From positions 68,420,643 to 68,484,642 of the forward strand of contig OX377202.1 in NCBI GenBank assembly GCA_947396885.1: a stretch of DNA of 64,000 bases. The letters run 5' to 3'. The position numbers were made by a program, and so were the translations under genes. Below are positions 29,630 through 41,535 of the stretch, piece by piece. The first letter of the stretch is position 1. Each line of letters begins with the position of its first letter. The notes under the pieces were generated by a model. It was not told the DNA's origin. It did no database searches and saw only the letters and a list, made by a program, of their open reading frames with translations. This DNA is from Heligmosomoides polygyrus polygyrus (taxonomy: Eukaryota > Nematoda > Chromadorea > Rhabditida > Heligmosomidae).

Positions 29630-29945
29630 AATCAATCTATATTGGGATGTGCCACGCTTCTGCGAGATGTGCAAGCAATTTGAATGCGTATTTAGCCTAT
29701 AGAATGACTTGCGCTGGCCAGCCGATGACAGATCAGTGTTTTAGCCTTCGCAGACAAGTTTGTTACCAAAGCGCGGATCCCAGAGCGATGAAGGGCTTGG
29801 CTTGCTGGCTTGCGTGGATGGACCCATACCAGATACCCCGATTCGCGGTGTGGTTCACGGTGCGTGCCTCGTCTGTCTTCACTCTTTAGGAATGTGCTCT
29901 TTCTAGCGCCTGAAACTAAACAGTGGTGAGTTACGTTCTTCAACT
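29630..29945 (-). repeat. SINE-like repeat, copy 1 (degraded)
   Basis: It shares ordered blocks with 59640-59915 (GGGATGTGCCACGC against AGGATGCGCCACAC; AATGCGTATTT; a TGGCC...CCGATG-like block; TTGTTACCAA against CTGGTACCAA) and with 39620-40089. The tRNA-like head of copy 2 is not recognisable here. Orientation follows copy 2. Confidence 0.5.
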
Positions 29946-30749
29946 CTGCACCGTTGTAGCTCATGGTAGCAAATATGATTAAGCAACTGGGACACTTAAG
30001 TGATTTTTTCTTTTTGATTAAGTAACTAAATGTAGGAGCAATTCCTTGAAATGGGTTTGTGTTCTGTTTTCACTGATAGTGAAAAAACAGGTAATGTCTT
30101 CTATTAGAATTCGCCTAGTAGCAATTCCCCATTATCGGTGGAGTTTATGGAGCACGCAAAAGGCGGGTTTTTTTAACGACTTTAGTTCAAGTAGATCCCA
30201 AATCCTTGTCATTGACCCATTCAAAAAACGGCGGGTTGTTACCTGTTACTGCTGAAATGGAGTTCCATTGGCCGCCGCTCAACGTTCTCCTTTACTTTTT
30301 AACGTTATTGATGAAGTACTGCTTTCACTATGCGGAGCAGATTTCTTTCGCTTCAGTGAACTCTGAAATAGTGACTGCTCTCCATAACCTGAACATTTCT
30401 CATTGTATTGGAGTGATGCGGGAAACTAGGTTACTGGAAACTCAGTAGATGATGAAGGAGAGCAGGTAGTTGCGCAACTAACTTCGCCGACTGCGTTAAT
30501 AAGATCGCCTACACAATCATGTCAATTATATTATTTGCTTCTTGATTTTTCCTCAGTTGTAGCTAAGGTTGCTCATCCCTGCTGTTGATATAATTGTCGC
30601 TCAATGCACATTTCATGTCATCCTTGTTCCTCAACGTCAATCCAACATTCATACTGCGAATGCAGTGCAAGCAATATTCTCATGGCTAGCCCTCTTCATC
30701 ACTTAAAAGAATGAGACAGAGAAGAGCTCATGTGGTCTCGCAACGAACT
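29946..30749. other. Unannotated sequence between the two Penelope arms
   Basis: Only short frames (70-80 residues) without recognisable domains. Confidence 0.4.
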
Positions 30750-31396
30750 TCTTTTCCCGCCAAATTTGCTCAAGCTTCAACAAATCCTGGTCCACTTCTA
30801 CAGTCATGGTCTACACGCAACAACGCTTAACTTGTTTATTAACAAAGTCTTTATAATTCACATAAAACAGTGGTAGGCTTTAGCAGTTTAGCGTACTGCT
30901 TTCGTTTCCGATAAATCACGACGAACCTTGAAAAATGCTGTGTGTGAATCGTGTGAATCTACACTTTAGTGGATGCATCCATCAACTCTTCCAGGTTTAC
31001 CTTCCTGAGAAAACCTTAACGTGTAGGCACTTCTTTAATTAATCTCCTACTTCTCTTTTCTTGGAACCTCGGCATGGTAGGTTTTAACGGACTTTATTTC
31101 GACCTAACGTTTCGACTGAACCGCCATCATGCTGAAAATAAAACCGGCTGGCATACGTCGCACTGTCGTAGGCATCTTGGCTTCACCCCCCCCCCCTCCC
31201 GGTGACTGACAACGTGACCCACGGATTTAGCGGATGATAAGATTAAGACTCATAAGCTTTTCAAGGCGATATTCTATCAAGGACTCCGAACACTTACAAA
31301 ATACCTATAATTAGTTGTGTTGGTAGGCCATCCAATAGAATTTCTTGGTTACTTAACGGCATTGTAAACCAGTTGTTGACCAAGGTACCTCACACC
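30750..31396 (-). repeat. Penelope-like element terminal repeat, arm 2 (inverted)
   Basis: Reverse complement of 28865-29576. It lies directly upstream of the element body on the + strand and ends GGTACCTCACACC, the exact counterpart of the start of arm 1. It includes the string GTCGAAACGTTAGG on the minus strand. Confidence 0.75.
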
Positions 31397-33045
31397 TAAC
31401 ACAAACAAATTCCTTGAACATCTCCACAACTCTTACCTCGGAGAGAGTTGTGTTGTAGAGTCATTCGAAGTAACATCACTTTACGCAAATGTCCAAAACG
31501 ATCAAGCCCTGCAATAACTATACGAGTTATTTAATATGCATATCGGGAAATTTACCACCTTTGGACATCAGAAACTTCACAACTCTACTCTAGTGAGGGA
31601 ATGTTTGAATTGTAACATTTTTTAAAAGCGCAGGCTCGTATTTTTCATATTTTTCATAACTTGTAGGGTTGGTCATGGGTCAACGATTAGCACCGGTTTT
31701 TCAATCTGTTTTATGAGCAGAATTGAAAGGCCTGTGCGCGAGCGTCGATCCCTATTGTATTGCAGATACATAGATGATTGTTGTGTTACAATTTCAACAC
31801 AGTTCGAAATGTATGAGTGTTTTTGACTGTTAAACTAACAACCGCGGTACAATAGGCTTACCAGGAGGTCCCAAAGAACGGCATCTGAACTCACAAATAA
31901 AACTGTTCAATGGACTGGTTAATGTGAAACGGTACCGTGAACCAAGCTCAAAACCATTTTGGTTCATGCGAGATCGGCTCATCGCACTACCGCTAAACGA
32001 GCCGTTGTTGGAAACATGTTCCGGACGGCAACAGGAATGTGCTCAGGTCCTCAAGAACGTAAAGAATCTTTCCAACTAGCCTCGGATATTGCCATTTTAA
32101 ATGGCTTCACGGTTTCTCATCGTCAGCGACGATTTCACACTAACCGGAGAGAAAGACCACGTCTAGACACGTTGCCGTTTGTGGTCCCCTTCATATCCGA
32201 CGTCACAGCTGCAATATGAAGGGCTATTTTAAGAACACAGCTGCAAAATTATGTTATCCTAGTGAACTCCTAGTGATGACATCAGATGGCAGCTGGACCG
32301 TAATAGATTTTACGACAAGTAGTCCGTTCCGGAGAACTGGATGACATGTCCAAGCGATAGTGTAGGAAATTACCGAAGAGCGGGAATAATCTACGAAATG
32401 AGTGCACGGACTGTCACGCTAAGTACATTGGGGAAACGGGTAGGTCGCTAGCAGTGCGCATAAAAGAACACCTAGCTAGTGAAAGGCGAGGCTCTTTAAG
32501 CAGTCCTCTTGGTAGGCATAGATTGCATGAACGACTACGGCGACTACGGCGTCAAATGCACAATTCTGGCCATGGAAGAGGAACTGTCTGCAAGGAAAGC
32601 TTTAGACGCATTCTGGATTCTTACCAAGAATCCAGCCAAGAAAAATCGGAATGAGTGCCTGTCCATCACAAGTGAATTTCTTTCCTTTGTTCCTCATTGC
32701 GACCTCTAGAACGACCAGTTGGCGGCGTGCATATCATAGAGTAATTCCTTATACGGTGACTGCACGGTACGATTTAATCGCCCTGCTGGTCTACTGACGA
32801 CTGGGACGACGCACTGCGTAGCACCCGCTCAACACTGCCGCCGTCGCGGACAACAGCGTCGCCGAAGTATAACATAAGCCTAAAGTCAGAACCGCTAAAG
32901 CGGTTAAGGCGTTTGGCCGCGCATTGCACGTCAGAAAACTTGCGCCACTTTTAGGTCTCTGATGACGACGGATCAGTCGAAACGTTAGGCCGAAATAAAG
33001 CCCACCTACGCCCTCGTGTTTGGCATAGTATTAACATACAGCTTG
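31397..33045 (+). pseudogene. Penelope-like element body: reverse transcriptase and GIY-YIG endonuclease
   Basis: The + strand reads, in several frames, a Penelope-type reverse transcriptase: VESFEVTSLYANVQND near 31460, STLVRECLNCN near 31590, MGQRLAP near 31675, and CRYIDDCCVTIST at 31760 with an intact YIDD box. Then come ILVHARSAHRTTAKRAVVGNM near 31960 and a C-terminal endonuclease: TDCHAKYIGETGRSLAVRIKEH at 32410-32475 (the YIG and R of GIY-YIG), GVKCTILAMEEELSARKALDAFW, and NECLSITSEFL near 32660. Stops and frameshifts occur near 31510, 31610, 31820 and 32520. The 3' end carries the motif shared with the terminal repeats. Confidence 0.85.
32959..32983 (+). ncRNA. Possible hammerhead ribozyme core in the Penelope 3' region
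   Basis: CTGATGA at 32959-32965 and GAAAC at 32979-32983 flank a GAC/GTC pair that could be stem II. These are the two conserved hammerhead boxes, and Penelope-like elements are known to carry hammerhead motifs in their terminal repeats. I could not confirm stems I and III. The arm-1 copy has lost both boxes; arm 2 keeps GTCGAAAC and a changed first box. Confidence 0.35.
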
Positions 33046-33625
33046 ACGCGTATGTTTACTAATAAATTGCTCTCTGAAAGGTAAACCAGCCTGATATTAT
33101 TTACTCACCCTTTCTCTAATGAAAGAACTCTTGAAAACCTCAAGTACAACGCACAAGAACCAGTACTAGACCTATACAGCTTGGCTTACTACTGCCTTTC
33201 ATAAATCACGACAAAACCTCATTGAATTCCATCTTCCAAGGGATAACTTTTACGTTTGTACACCTCGCGCTGACTTAATGGTTCGCTCCGTAGTCACGTC
33301 AGAGCCGAGCGTCAGAGTCGCGTCAACTCGTTCGCGATGGGCACTCCTCGCGTTATCGCCGCCGCCCCACGTGTTGGGGAAAGAAACTACCCCATCGGCG
33401 AATGGATGTGAAAAAAGAAGGAAGAGGTATGAGCATATCTCGTTCACACCGCCAGCACATGGCTGACGACGTCCCGCACGCAGCATGGGCGCGACACTCC
33501 GCGCAATGAAATGAGTAAACGTGACGCGCGACACGAATTGTGTCAGGCGTGAAGCGGCCGGCGCATCTCCATCAATTAATATGAGCTGTATGCCGTCGTT
33601 TAGGTGGATTGCGTCATCCAAGCCA
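33046..33625. other. Unannotated sequence
   Basis: A 123-residue minus-strand frame at 33250-33621 shows no domain and is probably chance in GC-rich DNA. Confidence 0.4.
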
Positions 33626-33628
33626 TAA

Positions 33629-33747
33629 GGCCCCGTCTATACTTCGACGCTAGGTATTGTGGACATATTGATCGGGCGACGCGATCGATCAATTTGGCCG
33701 CAATGCGTGGCGTCGCGTCGCTCGTCGTCGGAAGTATAAACGGGGCC
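33629..33747. mobile_element. PIF/Harbinger-type MITE, 119 bp
   Basis: The ends GGCCCCGTCTATACTTC and GAAGTATAAACGGGGCC are inverted repeats with one mismatch, flanked by TAA on both sides (33626-33628 and 33748-33750). A three-base TWA duplication fits PIF/Harbinger. Confidence 0.75.
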
Positions 33748-33764
33748 TAAGCCGATCGGACACT

Positions 33765-33846
33765 CGACAGCGGCGGCAAATGCTTAAGAATAGGGGCATC
33801 GATTTGGCGGGAATCTATTCTTAAGTACTTGCTGCCGCCGCTGCCG
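33765..33846. repeat. Strong hairpin with arms of about 29 bp
   Basis: CGACAGCGGCGGCAAATGC... (33765-33793) pairs with ...TACTTGCTGCCGCCGCTGCCG (33815-33846), with a loop of about 21 bases and a small bulge. It may be a short MITE or a structured RNA. Nothing more can be said from one copy. Confidence 0.7.
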
Positions 33847-36540
33847 AATTTGCGAGCGCATATAGGCGTACAGTTAATTCTGTTGTGCCCTGCTGCGCAC
33901 TTCCGTTGGAGACGTTCAAGTCGTTCAAACCTCTTCTAACTCAGTATAAGAGGGGGGGGGAACGAGGGTGCTAATGATGAAAGTGATGTTCATTTGGCCC
34001 ATTTCAATAGTTTATGCTTTTCACATCAAGGTGGTAGGAGTAGGATCGCCGATTTCGTGATAACTTTTTCTGGTTAGAGAGTTATTAAGTATGCTGATCA
34101 TAAATGTGGTGTTCGCGATACATTGACTCGACTCTTTTCGCTGGTAGTTGCATTTTGTTCTCGATTCGTCATCATCTGCAGCATTTGATAATTTTCTTTG
34201 TGTTTCGATATCTTTTGCCTCTTTTCAGTGGATTCGATGCAACGCCAAAGGTTTACCACTGCTCCTCTCGAGAATGGACCAGACTATCTCTTCGTTATAA
34301 CCGAAGGTAAAACCTTATGAGAGTATGTTGTAAGTTCGTATTTGTTTGGTCGTTTTTTTGATTTGTTGTTGGATGTCACCATCCACTTCTGAGATAGAAA
34401 TCTCAACAGTGGAAATCCTTAAGCATTGAGATAATGCGTTCTTTTATTGATTGCAGGCCACTATTCAAATCTCGGTTTCACTGCGTGGAGTGTTCGTATT
34501 TTTATATCCGGTAATCGCTAAGTCACGAAATGTGAGAATTTATTTAGTTTCAGTTAGTTTACCCTAAAACCGCATCGCTGATGCAGATCTTTGGAAGATA
34601 TCTGTTTTGGAATTGTTTGCCACATATTGAGCAGCAGGTGATGCTTGCCATGCAATTTTGCACTGTAGAGCATTGCCAAGAAACTGCAAAAACAAGTCGA
34701 TATCAACACCACTATTTTAACAGGTGGTATTGTTCTCACAAACGCGAGGCATGCATTTGGTTATCCACTGAGATTTAAAGAAGTCCTAAACGTAGAAGGT
34801 TGTACATGAATCCAACACACGAGCAACGAATTAGTTCAGGATTTCTGGCTTTCGATGGCTAAATCGCCTCTTTAAACACCTCCAGCTTCAATACATTCAC
34901 AACCACAACTATCGAAGAGTTCGAGGAATTGGTCTGCAAACTGCTTACAAAACTAGAATACCACCGCTGTCATCGAACACTTACTTCTCCTCGTCATCGA
35001 CTTTCTATACTTCTTCAGTGTTTCGAGGCCCTTCGTTCCTCTACAACTGGAGAACAATTATTAAAGTTTTTTCTTGCAGTTACATTGGCTATGAAGTACA
35101 TTCATTTTTTTGGCGCAACATACGAAATTTAGGAAAGCAATAGCTGCTTCTGTTGCTCATGAATGCAGAGAATGTTGATTGAAGGTTGGTTTACAAAACA
35201 AAGGCGACATCATACACTGCTGTTGTTCAGAATACATGCACGAAGCTACCAGTGCCTTCCATAGCAGCATAGGTTAACCGAGAGGAGTGGCTTCAATGCA
35301 CAGGAAGCACTTCCACTGCATTGTGAGGACTTACCTCCGAAACCCCTCGAGGCGTATACTGGTTGAGCTTTGAGGTATTTGAGAAAAATAATCATTTCAG
35401 GGTCCTGTTGATTCGGGTAGTGCCAACTTCAATTTAAGCTAGTTTCCTCCATTGTGCTCCTTACTGTCGCCGATGTAAATTACAGATTTTCAACGGTCAA
35501 CTGCAGAGGAAAAAGGAAGGAATCCGCTTCTATGGTTACGAGTACGCCTGGCTTACCAGACGTAACTTTAACTCTTAATTTAAGTCTTCGCTGCAAGCTG
35601 TTTTCGATAAAGCAATCAGAAAATTTTCCCCAACCTGATCCAGTAGAACACTGTGGCATAATTTGTTATCAAATGTAATGTGATGGAGGCCTTCCATTGA
35701 CGACATCTATGCGAAATCCGTTCAACCAGTTCCAGGTCATTTAAAAATTACATTTCAACAATTGCCTTAGCGCATGAGTCTTGATGGCTCGTAGATACTT
35801 AAACCAATATCTTCCATAATTTAGTCATGCCGAGTAGTGCAAAGTGCTTTCGGAAGTCTAGTGTCTTATTTCCGGTTTTTTACTCGACCGTTAAGTGAGA
35901 CCTCTGTACACTTCAGATCGTCGTCGTAGTAATTGTAAGTGCGATTACGTAGTCCTGAGTTGCAGTAAAAGTAATCCTATAATAAAGTGAATTGAAAAGT
36001 ATTAAACAAGAAATTTTTTGATTTCTCTCAAAGCGGTTCGTTTCTCCACCTATCTCCAGACGAACCTTTTTAATTGTAACACATCCCCGGTGGCTCTTCA
36101 GTGAAGAGGGAGGTGTTATAACTTTTTCTATTTGTGTAGAAATTTTCAGAGTTAACTTAGCAAAATTGTTTTAAAACTTTAATATTACATTATATTATAT
36201 GTATTATAATAGTATAGTAAGTTTTTGTATAATATAGTATAATAAAACAGTAGAATCAAAGTTTTGCAATGATAAAGTTTAACTAGCGTTTTATAGAGCC
36301 ATGAAGGAAATTGAACCTACATCTCGTCTGTCGATTAGCTGATTTTTGCTGTTGTTTTTCCAAAAATAACTCCACCATGGTACGTCAATCACTATCAGAA
36401 TGGATGGCGTATATCATACTACGATGCAAGTCATTTAATTTCTTCCAACACTCTTTGTACGGTTGCACCATTTTATGCGTTTATCGTGCCTTTGGCTTTT
36501 ATTTATTTTCTTATCTAAAATAATTTATCAAACTTGGTTA
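33847..36540. other. Stretch without confident genes
   Basis: Segments between acceptor-like TTTTCAG and donor-like GTAA signals occur at about 34230-34308, 34457-34510 and 34583-34720, so a broken multi-exon gene or element is possible. None of the peptides is recognised. Near 36180-36260 there is a TATAGTAT-type simple sequence. Confidence 0.4.
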
Positions 36541-37865
36541 TCAATTGGTTTCTGTACCAGTATTATTATTAGTAGTTCCTATAGTTGAGATCTTGCATAA
36601 CCTTCTGTTGTCCAAATCTCCAGCAACTGAGGTGCTGGATCGGTTTCCTCCAGTGAGAGAGAACTTTGCACTACAGCCGGATAAGGACGTCCTCTGAGGG
36701 CGATAGAGCCCAGGAGGAAGTTTCGACTCACTGAGTATTTTGTTTACTGAGATTACTTGCAAGAATAACAAAAACATGTTGTGCTTGGCGAATGAAAAAG
36801 AGCAGCAGTCTTCTTTTAATTCCAAAAATACGCGTACTGATGATCACTGTAGAGTTTCAGATGTGTGGTCAATGTTGAGCAGCAAAAACAGCAACAGAAA
36901 CAGCAAACAACATAATGAATGAATAAGAGCAGACAAACATAGGAAGCGCATAGAAAATGCGCAACCTCTTAACGATCGAATTTCCGCCACTTTCACGACT
37001 GAAGCTAATTTCTCCATTCTGGCTTGAGATTCTCTGTTCGCCTCCGCTTTATTCTGTGACGGATTCCAGGAACCGATGCAGGCTCCGACCCTATCCTCTA
37101 CTGTAGAATCGTTAGACGTGACGACTTCCTCCCTCGGGCACGATGTTCTCATCGTCATCCGTTATTTAATTTAATGGTGTGTCTTCCAAAAACTGACTCG
37201 ACTGCGACGCACAAGGCGCACTCATATAGCGCCCATGTCGTCAAATCAAATAAATCGGTTTAAATCATGCGGGACCTATAATTCTGAGAAGCGACCCTGT
37301 GTCTAGAATTGGATCCAGGAAGTGAAGGAGCCTTCAATAGCGCAAGATTTTCAATCTCTGCGCTAGACTTACGCTTGCTACGGCGCCGATCAGCCTTGCC
37401 AATTTATTCTCTGCTTCCCAAGGTAGGTATCACATAGGATTTTGTAATTCCTCGAAGTTGGTCACTGAAAGTGCGTAGGTCATAAAGGAGACGCAAAGCA
37501 GGAAACCTAGCTTTCGAAATGTCGATGAAGCTCGTTTTTCTTCCCATTAATGTGATACGTCCAAAAGAGGTTTTGATCCATTTGTGTCGTCCTATATGTG
37601 CGGTTGCTCTCGCACGCGGCTGCCTCGTACAAATTCAACGAATAATCTCCTTTTCCTGTTAATGCGTCTAGCCTTTGGGGATTAGATTTGAATGGTTTTA
37701 TAATCTGTGGGCGTTCTTGAATGTTATTCCAAAAAGTTCAATATGAAACAACAACAAGACCGAATCCCACCAAGTGTCAGAGGAAATCTGCAGAAAATTA
37801 ATTGGTTTTAAAGACCTCTAAACTACTTTGACTTCAAACATTCACTCGAGGAAGTCCATTCTTAT
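36541..37865. other. Stretch with small unrecognised frames
   Basis: The minus-strand frame 36844-37158 (104 residues) ends with a Leu-rich hydrophobic segment (LCCLLFLLLFLLLNI), a possible membrane anchor. No homology is recognised and no neighbouring exon can be confirmed. Confidence 0.3.
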
Positions 37866-37869
37866 ATAC

Positions 37870-38620
37870 TGCGTTCAAAAATGTTGGCTCACCCCTGATT
37901 GTCTTGTTTCTGCACGTAACTCGGCTGCAGTCGATTCCGAAACTGTATCAGCTAATTGAGCGTGCAAAAAAAAAACAGAAAAAAGATTTGAGCGAAATCT
38001 GCAACGAGTGCAAGAAATGAAGGATTGCCTGAGAGCTCTCAACTCGAGGTTTTCAAAAAATATAGGTTCACCAGGAAATAGCAACTTCATTAACCAGAAA
38101 TAAAACAATCGGTGATCATTAGTAATCAATTGGTCCTCCAAAATTCATTGCTACATCAAAGACTCGTGGTAACATCGAGGCACCATTGTTCCAGAGTTCA
38201 AATGAGGAGACCGTTCCAGGTTTGAAGAATTGCCATCCTAAGTCCTTCGCCATACGAGCACGTTCTGTTGCCTTGGTATCCTCTTCTTACAAGGTGTCCC
38301 AAATCTTGTCCATCGGATTGAGGCCCGGACAACATGCCGGCCTGCCGAGAAGTTCAATTTTCCAAATTTCTCACCCAGTAGGCCAGAATAGCGACTAGTC
38401 CAGTGGTTTTCTTGATCATTTTCCTATCCGACTTCAAAGGTGTTCCGTGCAATGGACTCAGTTTGTCGTTTGGAACGACAATTCGTGGATGTACACAGTA
38501 GTACCGCGATTTAAGGAGATCATCTTTATTACCCTATGTGTCTCGCTTCGCTTCTCAAATTTTGTACTCAGCTGACTTGTTCTGATTTTCCTTAACACCT
38601 TGTTGAGCTCCTCAGGCAGT
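37870..38620 (-). pseudogene. Tc1-type transposase remnant
   Basis: The minus strand, across several frames, reads blocks expected in a Tc1-like transposase C-terminal half: GLNPMD and IWDT (around the last catalytic Asp region), ATERARMAKDLG, and SMLPRVFDVAMNFGGP, at about 38130-38345. Upstream blocks at 38400-38610 are frameshifted. It is too decayed to be active. Confidence 0.5.
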
Positions 38621-39615
38621 TCAGATGCGCTGAACTGAAAAATAAAAAATACTTCGCTATTAGAGTAAATAATGGAGCTTCAAGAAAATCCCTGAAGAGG
38701 CAGGGAGCTGAGTTCTAGATCATTTATTAGAGCAGGATTACACATCGGAAGCAGAAAGAAACTAAGTTGCAATTTATTGCGCACTATTGAAGATTTGGCC
38801 TATTCAACCGACACTATGACCTACGTTCCTTCCTTTTGCCCACGCAAAAAATCACCGATGGATAGGCTTCTTTCCTTATCGACATTAGTCGGTCATTTGG
38901 ACCTTTAGTGTGAACCCGCACCAAGTTGCCAGTGATCAGTTACAAGGCAAGTTGACTTTGAAATAAAACGTGAAATAAAGGCAAGGTGAAATTTACTTTA
39001 CTGTATCTGGAAGACATCATTGGGTGAAATCTTTTGCATGATAAACGGAGCGTGTTCCCAAATCGAGTCATGCGGACCTTCCCACTCGCACGACACAAGG
39101 GTTCTTCGTGGGTTCTCCTGAATAGGCGTCTTACCCATTCATTCGTTCTAAGATCAGCTAAGCAATCTCAAACCTAGCACACCTCGTAGTCTCTATCTTT
39201 GCTTGTGCTGCTGTTAGACTTGAGGATAGAATACTCCATGATCGTGTTCTGTGGCAGGATTCTCTGAAGAGATTTCTTAGTTGAATGGAGTCTCAGGATA
39301 TTTTTCATATTGACGGCAGTGAAGTGATGGCACCTGGTCCCAAAAAGCCCATTCCCGCAGCTTTAAGCCTGATAATCTTAACTGACCATCTTGATGGCCC
39401 AATTTCTCGTCTTCAATATTCCAAAGACCAATGACGGTCAATGGAGTAATGCCCAGCGAAGCTTGGCAGTGATTCGAGATCCAAATAGCTGTAAAGCGTT
39501 AAGACAATGTCTGCGTTTAGGCGTTCCACCACAACATGGATTTGGCGAATTTGCAGTTTTTCATGAGATCTTCTGCACCTTCATAACGGAGAGTGAGAAA
39601 CGAGCCCGATTTCAA
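38621..39615. other. Unannotated sequence
   Basis: A + strand frame at 39391-39702 (103 residues) shows no recognisable domain and runs into the SINE copy. Nothing else is supported. Confidence 0.4.
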
Positions 39616-39619
39616 CATA

Positions 39620-40089
39620 TCTCCTATGTGGGATGCGTCACGCATGGCTCCACGGACAAAATTGTGTGGGCTACCCCTAGTGCATGCAGGATCACAGAAT
39701 GACCTACAGTGGTAAGCTATTTGAGAAGACAGCGGTTCATACTTCCCAGACAGATTTCCGACCGCCAGCGAAAGAAAGCAAGGCTTGAGCGGGACGCAAA
39801 CCATAGATCGATATGGGATGCACGCGACCTCGAGTGCACCACGTGCGCTCGCCCACCCCAGAAATATAGAAATGATAAATGTATAAATGACATGGTTATA
39901 AAAGATAAAAGGATAACCATAGCCAGCCGATGAACTAGTCAGCCCTTTATCCCTCACAGATAAGTCTGGTACCAATTCACCAACCGCGGAGGAATAGAAG
40001 GCTTGATTGGCTGGACTTGAGATCGAACCAGAAACCTGGAGCCGGGTGCACGCGACACTCGGCGCGTTCCCAACTGCGCTATACGTGCC
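39620..40089 (-). repeat. tRNA-derived SINE, copy 2 (best copy)
   Basis: The minus strand starts with a tRNA-like head. TAGCGCAGTTGG near 40080-40069 is a perfect A box (TRGCNNAGYNGG), and GGTTCGATCTC near 40033-40023 is close to the B box (GGTTCGANTCC); both lie at the spacing of a pol III internal promoter. The body shares blocks with the copies at 29.7 and 59.7 kb. The head does not keep a functional tRNA fold as far as I can see. Confidence 0.65.
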
Positions 40090-40670
40090 CTTTTTGTGCT
40101 TAAGATAAGAAATACATTTGAAGATATGTGGGAACAAAGCCAAGCTTTTCCTCCAGGCTAATTGAATCCCTTACTACTGTCTCAGATTTCATTGGTAATG
40201 AACTTTTCAGAAAGTCTGTGAAGTCGTAGACGTTACTATTCTTGTTGGCAGTAATATTCCAAGTAAAATAGACGCTACCTTAACTGCAACGACCAAAAAT
40301 GAACAATGTTACGATCATCTGAAATTGGAAGTGAAGAACGGCAGAAACTTTCTGTTCGACCTATTAGGTTAGCCGGAACATTCAGGCGATTTTTGTACAA
40401 CAACTTTTCGTTATTTTATTACTGATTCAATATTCAACCTACTTCACCTTTCCTATAAGGCGTAAAACGGAATTCTTCGCTCTATCTTAAAAAATAATTT
40501 GTAATAAATAATAATAATATTAATAATAATTAATTTCTCCTATACTTAATAATTGGGTTTCTTCGAAGACTTTTTGAAGTATGTCGAAAGAACAATTCAG
40601 ATCAATCTTCACTTCAACTTCAAACATGGCCAATTCGCCCTCGAAACGGCAAGTCATGTGTGGTTGCCAA
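40090..40670. other. Unannotated, AT-rich sequence
   Basis: No supported gene. ATAAT simple sequence lies at 40500-40545, and a run of 12 G ends the stretch at 40677-40688. Confidence 0.4.
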
Positions 40671-40679
40671 ATATTAGGG

Positions 40680-41535
40680 GGGGGGGGGCAAAAGTAAAGA
40701 GACACCCCATGCCGTGTCCATATATCTCGTGACTGCAGTCTGGTTTTGTGCTTATCGTTTTTGTATGTTTCTATGCTACTTACTGAAGCCCATCTGAGAA
40801 ATCTGAGAAGTTACCACTTCCGCCCTTTCCAGAAGCATGCCAAAACCCTTGTCTGTATTATTATACCGAAACCCCAGTTTGACGAGTCAACCTGTGTCGC
40901 GCAATTCCCAACCCCGAGCAGCCTGGGCTCAATATTCACGCAAGGTGAGAAGTACGTCTTCTACCTTAACACTGCCAAGCAGCGAGTCTGGGTGAGGCCT
41001 GGTGACCTATTACCGACCTTCGTTCGGCGAGATGTTCACGGCGAGAAGCACCTTTGAAGCTTTTGGGTCTGCGCCCATGGATCGGTTTACGAATGAAATA
41101 GAAGAGATGGGCCAGCGACTCGCTCTTATTCATTCGCAGCGCTTCAAGAAGGTTCTCCTCGTCGACAACGCCGCACCCCATCGGGAACAAGTAACCAAGG
41201 ATAAGCTTGGCCAGCTGGGCTACGTTCACATGCCTCACCCACCGTATTCGCCGGACATCTCTCCATGCGACTAGCACTACTTCTTGAGCCTACAGGACTT
41301 CCTGGTCGGAAGGGACACAAGAACCCTAGCAGTCCTTGACAACCATATCGAGCAGTTGATCAACACTAGGCCCAAGCAGTTCTTGAAGGATGGGATCAGG
41401 AAGTTGGCTGAGCGATTGCAGCAAGGTCATTGCCCTTAATGGCCCAATACATTCCTCAGCATCGTTGAGTTGTAATTGAGTTATAAAGAGATAAAGATTT
41501 TTTCAATTTGTCTCATTAGTTTTGGCTCCCCTGCT
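40680..41535 (+). pseudogene. Mariner-family element with broken transposase
   Basis: Frames read the mariner catalytic half: EKYVFYLNTAKQRVWVRPGD near 40950, FVRRDVHGEKHL, APMDRFTNEIEEMGQ near 41085, VLLVDNAAPHREQ near 41160 (second Asp) and PHPPYSPDISPCD near 41270 (third Asp, D34D type), then a stop where Tyr is expected. The N-terminal DNA-binding region is largely lost. Imperfect ends (GGGGCAAAAGTAAAGAGAC at the left, and the inverse of GAGACAAATT/AGCCAAAACTAATGAGAC at the right, about 41510-41530) resemble terminal repeats. Confidence 0.75.

Noticed and set aside
34230..35130. Several segments bounded by splice-like signals, one (TSPRHRLSILL) faintly like a Harbinger transposase
   Set aside because: Match too short and the frame breaks at once; kept only as unannotated sequence.
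36844..37158. Possible small membrane protein on the minus strand
   Set aside because: Hydrophobic Leu run could be chance; no signal for start context, exons or homology.
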